A stretch of DNA of 64,000 nt from assembly GCA_943842505.1 (NCBI GenBank), contig CALTDI010000023.1, positions 53,955-117,954 of the forward strand, in the 5' to 3' direction. How positions within the stretch are numbered: the stretch's first letter is position 1; every line of letters starts with the position of its first letter. A program made the translations under genes and the position numbers. This stretch comes from an uncultured Pseudomonadales bacterium (GTDB lineage Bacteria; Pseudomonadota; Gammaproteobacteria; Pseudomonadales; Pseudohongiellaceae). This document shows positions 37,687-45,845 of this stretch, piece by piece. Under the pieces are notes generated by a model. It was not told the DNA's origin. It did no database searches and was given only the letters and a program-made list of their open reading frames with translations.

Positions 37687-39560
37687 TTACTGTCCGCGCA
37701 GGAAGAGTTTGTCCAACTCGTCGAGGCTCTGATAGACCCAGGTTGGCCGGCCATGGTTGCACTGGCCGCTGCGCTCGGTAGCCTCCATGTCTCTAAGCAG
37801 AGCATTCATCTCTGGGATCGTGAGCTGCCGGTTGGCGCGCACCGAACCGTGACAGGCCATGGTAGAGAGAAGTTCATCCTGATGCGCCTGTATACGATCA
37901 CTACTGCCGTACTCGAGAACATCCGAGAGCACATCGCGCACCAGCTGTTCGATGTTGGCGTTACGCAGAATCGAAGGCACCTGCCGCACTACGATGGATT
38001 CTGCAGCGACACGTTCCAGCTCGATACCGATGCCTAACAATGCTTCCTGTTCGGTCTCGGCGCAGTCGGCCTCTCCCTGACTCACCGCTATAGACAGTGG
38101 AACCAGCAACGGCTGCATCTTCAATTCTTCATTCTGGCAGGCCGTCTTCATTCGCTCGTAAGTAATGCGCTCGTGGGCGGCATGCATGTCTACCGTAATC
38201 AGACCTTCCTTATTCTGTGCAAGAATATAAATTCCATGCAGTTGTGCTATGGCGTAACCCAGCGGTGGTACTTCCGCATCCGCTGCCGTGAGCCGCGCAA
38301 AATTTTCAAGCTGACTGTGTATCGCATTAGCGTCGGGCTGCCCCGTATTTGGCCTATAGGAATAGTTTGAAGAGGTATTCTCAGCCAGCGATAGACTGCT
38401 CTGATCGCTGAAATTTCCCATCGAATAATTTGAACCTGGGCTGGATGCCAGACTGCTTGCCCCATCACTTCCAGCGAAAGGTGCGAAGGTGCTGCGAAGG
38501 GACTATTGTCCTGCTCGCCTTGGGCGAGTCGATCGGCAGGCCGCAGTTCCGCCAGGGCCTTATGCAATGAGCTAAACAGAAAATCGTGAACCATACGGCT
38601 ATCGCGAAAACGCACTTCGTGCTTCGTAGGATGAACATTGACATCGACAGCGGCGGGAGCCAGCTCAAGATACAAGACATAGGCTGGATGGCGGCCATTA
38701 AATAGCACGTCGCGGTAGGCCTGCTTCACCGCATGGGTGACTAACTTGTCGCGAATGATGCGACCGTTTACGTAGAAGTATTGCAGGTCAGCCTGCGAGC
38801 GCGAGAATGTCGGCAGGCTTACCCAGCCCCAGAGGCGCAGACCCGGTGCTTCCATTTCGACGAAGACAGAACTTTCGACGAAGGCAGGGCCGCAGACCAT
38901 GGCCACGCGTCGCTGTTTTTCCTGATCGCTCTTTGCCGGAAGCAGTTTGTGGATCGCTCGCTGATTGTGGGTCAGCGAAAATTGCACATCGAAACGACTC
39001 AGGGCGATACGCTTGAGTATCTCATCGATGCGCGAGAATTCCGTCTTCTCGGTTTTTAGAAATTTCTTGCGCGCAGGGGTATTGAAGAATAAATCTCGAA
39101 CCTCGACCGTGGTGCCACGGGTGTGAGCCGCGGGCGAGAGTTTAACGGTCATCTCCTGCCCTTCGGCGACGACTTTCCAGCCACTGTTGTCGCTCTCGCT
39201 TTCCACGTCGTCAGCGGACTTCGATGTCATCGTCAATCGCGAGACTGAACTGATACTGGCGAGGGCTTCGCCGCGGAAGCCGAGGCTGGCAATGTTTTCC
39301 AGATCTTCGAGGTCGCTGATCTTGCTCGTTGCGTGACGGCTGAGTGCCAACTCCAGATCTTGCTTGTGTATGCCGAGCCCGTCGTCCTTAATCTTTATTA
39401 ACTTGGTACCGCCCTGCTCGACCTCGATCTCCAGGCGACTGGCACCGGCATCCAGAGAGTTCTCCATCAGCTCCTTGACGACGGAGGCGGGACGTTCGAC
39501 GACCTCGCCCGCCGCGATCTGGTTCGCGAGGCGCTGACTGAGAAGATTGATGCGTGACAT
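37687..39560 (-). pseudogene. mutL: DNA mismatch repair protein MutL, frameshifted in the linker
   Basis: Mismatch-repair ATPase/endonuclease. The N-terminal GHKL ATPase (39560 start, [40 protein letters not shown]) is intact in the first frame, which becomes non-homologous after about HLSLEVMG and stops near 38247. The other frame carries a Ser-rich linker ([14 protein letters not shown]) and the full C-terminal domain with the endonuclease-type motif [12 protein letters not shown] (DxHAxxExxxxE), [12 protein letters not shown] and [10 protein letters not shown]. Adding one G to the GGGG run (plus-strand CCCC, 38460-38463) joins them into 624 aa, normal for MutL. As written the dimerisation/nicking domain is lost. 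The motif suggests a lineage without MutH. Confidence 0.87.
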
Positions 39561-39663
39561 TGGCAGGTAATACTAATGAGAGTGTGGCTGGCATTGTAGC
39601 ACCAACCGCGCGCAAAAATAGTGAACGTCTATTGTAGAATTGCTCGGAGACGCTGAGAATAAC

Positions 39664-41236
39664 TTAAGCTACGCGAGGACTTAAGAGTCTAGGAATCTTC
39701 AATACCTGGCCGACCATGATGCGATCGTTGGAGAGATTATTTGCCTGGCGCAAACTGCCGAGGCTGACACGATAGCGCTGCGCGATTTCGGAGAGCGTCT
39801 CGCCGCGACGAATCGTGTGCTCCTCCGGCTCTGCCGCACCAACGCCGGGAATGATTAGCTCCTGCCCGACACGAATCGTATTGGAGGAGATACCATTTAC
39901 GGATTTCAGTTCCGCGAGACTCACCTTGTAGCGCTGCGCGATTACCGACAGGCTATCGCCGCGTTTAACCCTGTAGGCGTCCGGCACGGGCATGAAGCCG
40001 TTCGCCTTCTGATAGGCCACCAGCGTTCCTTCCGGTGGCGCATCATAGAAATAGTTCATCACCCCCTGGGCAATACCGCGCGCCAGTTTCTGCTGAAAGG
40101 CTGAGGTGTTTAGTCTGCGCGCCTCATCGGGGTTGGTGAGATAGCCGGTCTCGATCAGCATCGAAGGTATATCCGGTGACTTCAATACTTCCAGAGAGGC
40201 CTGTTGCACCTTGTCCCGACGCAGCCGCGTTACACCGTCCAGTGTTTCCAGCACACGGGTTCCAGCAATCAGGCTCTGCTCCATGCTCCAGGCCATCTGT
40301 AGAGACACCAGAGTAAGCGCAACATCGTCATCCCAGGAGCTGAGATCCAGGTCGCCGCCTACTCCGCCAAGTAGGTCCGAGTTATTTTCCTTCTGCGCGA
40401 CACGGCGAGAATTTTCGCGGTCGGCACGATCACCGGACAGGGCGTAGATAGTCAGACCGTTGGCTCTACTCGTGCGATACCAATCGGTATGCACGGCAAC
40501 AAAAAGGTCGGCACGTTTCTCTCTAGCGATTTCCGAACGACGCTGCAACTCTACATAATAGTCGCCGTCGCGAATCATGACCGGCGTAAAGCCTGGCATT
40601 CTCTCCAGATGATCGAATAGAGCGCGTGCAATCTTGAGAGTGATGTTTTTCTCTTTCAGCCTGCCGTCAAAGCCGATGCCTCCCGGATCCTCACCGCCAT
40701 GTCCTGCGGAGATCGCGACGATGATATTGCGTCGCTCATCGCTGCGTGGCGCGCTGTTAGACTTGGAGGCGACGGCGTTACTATTTCTGGCTCTGTCTAC
40801 AGAAGGTGCCTGATCGTAGAGATCGACGACGAGGCGGTCACCTAGCTCGCTATTCGGTGCGAGGGTGAAGCTACGCGGCTCGACCTGCGCCGGCGAGATC
40901 GATAACCATACGCAGGGTATTGCCATCTCGTATCGCGCTGCGCATACCACTGATTGGGCTGTCTTCCCAATCGACCAGAGACAGGTCGCCGGTAAAAGAT
41001 GAACCCTCTACATCGATAACCACACGCTCGGGATTAGAGAGGGTAAACAGCTTGTATTGCACCTCGCCGGACAGGTCGAAGACCAGTCGCGTATGGTCCG
41101 GCGCGCGCCACAATCTGACCTCTTCCACTTCGGCCGCAGACACAGCAACGCTGGCCAGCAGCGAACAAGCGGCTAGAACGAGAGCGATGCAGCGGTAGCT
41201 GCCTGTGGTACTGCCTGTAGTGCGCTTAGGGTTCAT
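39664..41236 (-). pseudogene. amiC: N-acetylmuramoyl-L-alanine amidase (AmiB/AmiC type), frameshifted
   Basis: Periplasmic peptidoglycan amidase for daughter-cell separation. The first frame (41236 start) has a signal peptide ending near VSAAEV and the AMIN domain (VRLWRAPDHTRLVFDLSGEV), then runs into a stop at 40871 after VIDLAGAGRAA; the other frame resumes at VEPRSFTLAPNSELGDRLVV and contains the Zn-amidase domain (SAGHGGEDPGGIG, AVHTDW, ETGYLTNPDEARRL) and two LysM repeats (YRVKRGDSLSVIAQRY and HTIRRGETLSEIAQRY). Removing one G from the GG at 40884-40885 (CC on the plus strand) restores 523 aa. Lies between mutL and tsaE as in E. coli amiB. Confidence 0.87.
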
Positions 41237-41281
41237 GACAATTTCTTTTAGACATACTTCACGTTGTCTATTACAACGGCC

Positions 41282-41800
41282 TTAAGGCCATAATCTTTTG
41301 GCAATTATGGCGCCTTTGTTGGTGAGACTTTGACAAGTCAGACGCCTTCCTGTTCCCTCGATGGCTATATCTATCAGCAAATCCGCTCCAGGCAGCCATT
41401 TTGCGCCCTTCTCAGCCCATTCCACCAGGCAGAGATTCGACGCCGCGAAATACTCATCCGTACCCAGATAAGACACTTCTTCCGGATCCGCCAGGCGGTA
41501 GAGATCGAAGTGATAGATGTTACAGAGCTCGAATTCATAGGGCTCGACCAGCGTATAGGTAGGGCTCTTAACCGCACCGGTATAGCCGAAGGCGCGCATG
41601 AGCCCGCGCGTCAGCGTCGTCTTGCCCGCACCCAGGTCGCCATTCAGGAAGATCATACCGCCCAGGTGAGCAGCCCCTCTCCCTTGCGGGATGACTTCAG
41701 CACCGTCATTAGGTTCAAGAAACGTGGCTACTGCCAGCCTGGAGCCAAATTCCAGCGTGGCTGCCTCGTCTATTAAATCTATTTGATGTTCGGATTGCAT
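41282..41800 (-). CDS. tsaE: tRNA threonylcarbamoyladenosine biosynthesis ATPase TsaE
   Basis: Required with TsaB and TsaD for t6A37 in tRNA, 172 aa from 41800 (MQSEHQIDLI). P-loop NGDLGAGKTTLTRGLMRAFG (53-72), KSPTYTLVEPYE, and YHFDLYRLADPEEVSYLGTD are canonical; LVEWAEKG is the conserved C-terminal motif. Complete. A longer upstream frame lacks homology. Confidence 0.95.
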   Translation of the reverse strand: MQSEHQIDLIDEAATLEFGSRLAVATFLEPNDGAEVIPQGRGAAHLGGMIFLNGDLGAGKTTLTRGLMRAFGYTGAVKSPTYTLVEPYEFELCNIYHFDLYRLADPEEVSYLGTDEYFAASNLCLVEWAEKGAKWLPGADLLIDIAIEGTGRRLTCQSLTNKGAIIAKRLWP

Positions 41801-41937
41801 GGGCGGAAGTATAGAGCACAATGACAGGGGAGTGAGAGTAACTGTGGGCTCAAGGCCTATAATAGTAGTAGCTAGATAATTGCCCACTGGCAGAGTCGAG
41901 CAGAGGATCTAGTGTGCTAGCCTATAGAGTGTGGGCG

Positions 41938-42229
41938 ATGTCTGCAGCTGGAATGGCCAGAGGGTCTTGAATCGCTACGCTGCACGCCTCGGTTTGATGA
42001 GAACTCTATACCTAAAGGCCTGCTAAAGGATCATTCAACCAAGGCCGGTGTCTGGGGCCTGATCCATGTGGTATCGGGGCAGCTACGCTATGTATGTCAG
42101 ACACCGGTCGAGCGTGAGATGTTACTCGATGGAGACAGCAACGGGATCATACCCCCCGGCCTGCTCCACTATGTTGAGGCTCAGGGTGATGTTTGTTTCT
42201 ACGTGGAATTTTTTACAAGGCCTGACTAG
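41938..42229 (+). pseudogene. DUF1971 (TehB N-terminal-like) gene, probably frameshifted near its start
   Basis: The frame ending at 42227-42229 encodes a DUF1971-type cupin: CTPRFDENSIPKGLLKDHST, KAGVWGLIHVVSGQLRYVC, IIPPGLLHYVEAQGDVCFYV. DUF1971 is found alone (YeaR) or at the N-terminus of the tellurite-resistance methyltransferase TehB. In this frame there is no ATG, GTG or TTG between the preceding stop (41918-41920) and the domain. An ATG at 41938 lies in another frame and would join it if one base near 41947 were removed. Too short for the ORF caller and easy to miss. A rare start codon such as CTG is the alternative. Confidence 0.6.
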
Positions 42230-42232
42230 CAA

Positions 42233-43812
42233 CTAGCGCGACGGGTTCACCAACTGGCGGATGAATGGCATCAGGTCCGTCGCCGCCATGCCGCGCTGAC
42301 CTTGCGCCTGCATGGACAGATCCGCCGCCTCGCCGTGAATACATACGCCGGCGCAGAGACTGTCGCTAAGCGAATGCCCCTGAGCTACCAGAGAACCTAC
42401 GATACCGCTCAGCACATCGCCCATGCCACCCGTTGCCATGCCGGCATTACCCTCGCTACAGAGGAAGACGCTTTGCCGGGAGTCCTCAGCACTGCAGATC
42501 AGAGCTGCCACTTCCCTTTAACAGGCAGGCGCCGCCCCAGATTCTGTTGAGCTCGCGCACCGCCGCGAAACGATCGTCTTGCACAGCACTAGTGGAGATG
42601 TTGAGCAGCGCAGCTGCCTCGCCCGGGTGCGGAGTAAGTATCCAGTTGTCCCTTTTAATGCCTGTGCCATGCTTAGCCGTTCCCTGTTCGTGTTTCTCGG
42701 CCAGAAGCTGCAACGCATCCGCATCGACTATCAATGGTGTGCCCGCTGTGATCTGACTCGACAGCGCTCTTTGCAATAAACCCCGCGACCAGTCGCTGCG
42801 TCCCAGACCGGGCCCGACGACGATTACCGTGGCTCTGGCGAGTAGCCCATCGATGTTCGCGTGTTCATCTTCCGTGCCCAGCACCATAACCTCGGGCCGT
42901 CTGGCTAGCAGCGCTGGCCGATGCGCAGAGCGAGTGATTACGCTTACCAGGCCTGCGCCGGTTCGCAGCGCCGCCTCGGCGGCCATGATCACCGCTCCAC
43001 CGAAACCAGAGTCGCCACCGATGACGAGTACATGGCCGTGAGTTCCTTTGTGGGACGCAACCGCGCGGGGCAATAGCAGCGCACTGGTCGAATTAATATC
43101 TATGCGCTGTGCGCTTGGCTGCTCAGATGAATCACTGGTGAACACTCGATCCGGTACGTCCAGGTCGTGATAGATCAACTCGCCCACATAGTCACCGGCC
43201 TGATTGGTGAGCAGGCCCTGCTTTAAGCCAATAAACGTAACCGTAGTATCCGCTTTTACCGCAACACCCAGACACCTGCCCGTGTCGGCACTAAGACCGG
43301 AGGGAATATCGATCGCGAGCACTGGTCGCTGTGCGCCATTGATGAAGTTAATCGCCCTCGCATAATCGCCGCCGACCTCCCTATCTAATCCGGTGCCTAG
43401 CAAGGCATCGACGAGAACCGGGTGCGCGTGATCCTTTTCATGCTCCAAGTCGATAGCGGCGAAGGCGGTCATCAATACTTGCCGCTCTAGCGCCCACTGC
43501 CAGGCTTGTCGCGCATCGCCAGTTAATTTTTCCGGGTCCGATAGCTGAATCACTTCCGCGCTTAGTCCCTGCTCTTTCGCCAGGGCCGCCACCAGATAGC
43601 CGTCACCGGCATTGTTGCCCGACCCTGCGAATACCTGAACATGGCGCGTCTGCGGCCAATTTTCCATAAGCGCATCGAAGGCGACCGATGCCGCGGTTTG
43701 CATTAGCGTGAAGCCGGGGATATCAAATTGCTCGATCGCAATCTTATCCAGCAGACGAACCTGCTCTGCAGTGTAGAGATCGCGCGGCAGCCTGTTGAGG
43801 ATAGTCGCTCAT
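42233..43812 (-). pseudogene. nnr: bifunctional NAD(P)H-hydrate epimerase/dehydratase, two frameshifts
   Basis: Nnr repairs damaged NAD(P)H hydrates: N-terminal YjeF epimerase domain (GSGNNAGDGYLVAALAKEQG) and C-terminal ADP-dependent dehydratase (HKGTHGHVLVIGGDSGFGGA, NAGMATGGMGDVLSG). Three frames are needed. From ATG 43812 the frame reads MSDYPQQ, and after CC 43791-43792 the homologous LPRDLYTAEQVRLLDKIAIE continues in another frame to about 42517 (CLLKGSG), where a second shift leads to LICSAEDSRQ and the final part to 42233. Removing one base at each site gives 525 aa. Start at 43812 lies 3 bases after the MarR gene stop. As written only an N- and C-terminally damaged protein can be made. 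Confidence 0.85.
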
Positions 43813-43814
43813 CG

Positions 43815-44294
43815 CTATTTGTCGAATTTCTGAATGAGTCGATGAACGAGACGCAGACCGGCATCCAGGTCTTCGATGGGAATATCTTCGGTGTTACGTA
43901 TAGCCCAGGGATCCTGAACATCCCGTAGCGCCTGATAGGCGGTCTTGCCCTCTTCCGTTAGCACTACCAATACCGAGCGTTTATGCTTGGGATTGGTTTG
44001 GTAGGAGAGCAGGCCGTCGGTAACCATGACATCGGTAATACGCTGCACGGCCTGTCGCGACTGCCCCAGCACTCTTGCGATACCCGGCACGGTGAGGCCC
44101 GAATTGGAGAGTGCGATAACGCCGATGACCTTCCACCTGGCGCTGGTCAGCCCCAGAGCCTCGGTCATATCATCTCCTTCCGATATTAAGAGTCCGTTCA
44201 GCCTAAATAAGGACAATACAAGGTCAAGAAACAGCATACGCTTAGGGGAATGCACTGGGTTTTCCTCGAAATTCCATCTAGTCGGGAGATGCAC
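43815..44294 (-). CDS. MarR-family transcriptional regulator
   Basis: A 159-aa winged-helix regulator. The recognition region ALSNSGLTVPGIARVLGQSR followed by AVQRITDVMVTDGLL and the wing YQTNPKHKRSVLVVLTEEGK are typical of MarR proteins. A shorter start at M20 (44237) is possible. It lies immediately upstream of nnr on the same strand; effector and targets are unknown. The 217-base gap to the divergent SIMPL gene is where its own operator may lie. Confidence 0.85.
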   Translation of the reverse strand: MHLPTRWNFEENPVHSPKRMLFLDLVLSLFRLNGLLISEGDDMTEALGLTSARWKVIGVIALSNSGLTVPGIARVLGQSRQAVQRITDVMVTDGLLSYQTNPKHKRSVLVVLTEEGKTAYQALRDVQDPWAIRNTEDIPIEDLDAGLRLVHRLIQKFDK

Positions 44295-44511
44295 TCCTCT
44301 CTGGATGGCAACGGCATTTGGAATGGAACGACCTATGTCAGCATGTTGTCATTTGACACTGAATCCCACGCACAGTCAATTGTTGATTGACCCTGTAGGA
44401 TGGATAACAGCTAACATAGAACTATCGAGCCCAAAATTGCGACTTGAATAGCAGAGCAGGATTTATTAAACGGCCATACTGGCCAGGCGCCCTCTTCATA
44501 AGGACAGCATC

Positions 44512-45309
44512 ATGCATAAACTATTATCACTCTCTCTAGCAGCGGCTGCCGCTGCCTCGCTATCCAGCTTTAGCCAGACTAGCCAGGCGCAGGCGCAACT
44601 ATCCGGCACCCCCGACGAGCTGCGCGAGTTTCTGCACCCAAGACCGAACACGGTGAATATCAACGGCGAGGCCGAACTCACGGCCTATAAAGATGTGGCG
44701 AAGATCAGCCTGATGGTCACCACCGAAGAACGCACCCTCAGCCGCGCAATGGAAGTGAACCAGGCGCTGCGACTCGAACTGATTCAAGACTTCTTGGCCG
44801 CCGGCATTCCCCAGGCAGACATTAACAATTCCAAGTTCTCCAGCTCACCACAGTTCGGCCTGTTCGGTCGCAATCCGAATAGCTTCGAAGTTTCCGCGCG
44901 CATGGAAGTCGAGGTCAGCAGTGAGGAACACCTGCAGTTGTTGGCCGCCGCGGCAGATGAGCACGATGAGGTTGATTTCGAGAGCACCGAGTTCGAGCAC
45001 AGCGAGGAAGACGCCTTCGAACAGCAGGTTAAGGAAACCGCGTTGCAGGATGTGATGGCGCAGAAGGCCTACTACGAGAGCAGCCTCGGTCTGGAGCTGA
45101 AGGCGGTAAACTTTTTCTATGGCGGCATCCGTCAGATGTCTCGCGCTATGCCCAGGGCTGCTATGGCTCAAGAGATGATGCTAGATGCCAGCGGCGGCAG
45201 AGCCAACACGTCTGCAGCCATCTCAGCCCCTGCTGTTGCTCCCACATTCGATGAAGTAGAATACCAGACCAACATTACAGTGGTATTCGAAATCATCAAT
45301 GAGAATTAG
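44512..45309 (+). CDS. SIMPL (DUF541) domain exported protein
   Basis: A 265-aa protein with a signal peptide (MHKLLSLSLAAAAAASLSSF, cleavage near SQAQA) and a SIMPL/DUF541 domain: NTVNINGEAELTAYKDVAKI, then MEVNQALRLELIQDFLAAGI and SKFSSSPQFG. BP26/SIMPL proteins form ring- or channel-like periplasmic oligomers with unclear function. The 11-base overlap with the next gene implies co-translation. Starts after a GAAGGA-like site (AAGGAC). Confidence 0.85.
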   Translation: MHKLLSLSLAAAAAASLSSFSQTSQAQAQLSGTPDELREFLHPRPNTVNINGEAELTAYKDVAKISLMVTTEERTLSRAMEVNQALRLELIQDFLAAGIPQADINNSKFSSSPQFGLFGRNPNSFEVSARMEVEVSSEEHLQLLAAAADEHDEVDFESTEFEHSEEDAFEQQVKETALQDVMAQKAYYESSLGLELKAVNFFYGGIRQMSRAMPRAAMAQEMMLDASGGRANTSAAISAPAVAPTFDEVEYQTNITVVFEIINEN

Positions 45310-45829
45310 CTGTCTAGGCCTACTTTGTCTTTTACTTGTTAACCCGGCTGTTGGCGCCGATGCGATTCGCGACGCCAACAAACTACTGCGCGCGAGCAAT
45401 GTAGCTAGTCAGTTTGAATCGATGACGCTACTACAGACGCGAAACATCATTCGCACCTATAGCAGCATAGTGGCAATGTCGGCCGACGTTGAATTGCCGC
45501 AGTGGATCAAACTAGAAATAGCAAAGTGCTATGAACAGGCATTCGCCTGGGAGAAATTCGAAGAGGGAATCGCACAGATCTTTCTGGAGAATTTCAGTAC
45601 AGACGAAATGAATATGCTGATTGATTTCTATCGCAGTGAAGGCTTACCGCCAACGGAGATAGAAAGCTTCAAGGCAGCGATAGCCAAGGGTGAGGAGATT
45701 CAGCAGCTAAGCGCAGACTACATCTTCAGCCACAGTGAGGGCTGTGCCGAGCACGATATCGATCTCATACTCGGCTTCCTTGCCAAGGCGCAACAAAGAC
45801 CAGACAGCATTCCTAACACCGAACATTGA
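45299..45829 (+). CDS. exported DUF2059-like protein
   Basis: A 176-aa protein with a signal peptide (MRISCLGLLCLLLVNPAVGA). The mature part is helical; FLENFSTDEMNMLIDFYRSE resembles the FTEEELKxLIxFYxSPxG core of DUF2059, although the following Gly-rich piece is replaced by GLPPTEIES. Function unknown. Its start lies inside the end of the SIMPL gene, so the two are coupled. Confidence 0.65.
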   Translation: MRISCLGLLCLLLVNPAVGADAIRDANKLLRASNVASQFESMTLLQTRNIIRTYSSIVAMSADVELPQWIKLEIAKCYEQAFAWEKFEEGIAQIFLENFSTDEMNMLIDFYRSEGLPPTEIESFKAAIAKGEEIQQLSADYIFSHSEGCAEHDIDLILGFLAKAQQRPDSIPNTEH

Positions 45830-45845
45830 CTCGGGGCTGCTAAGG

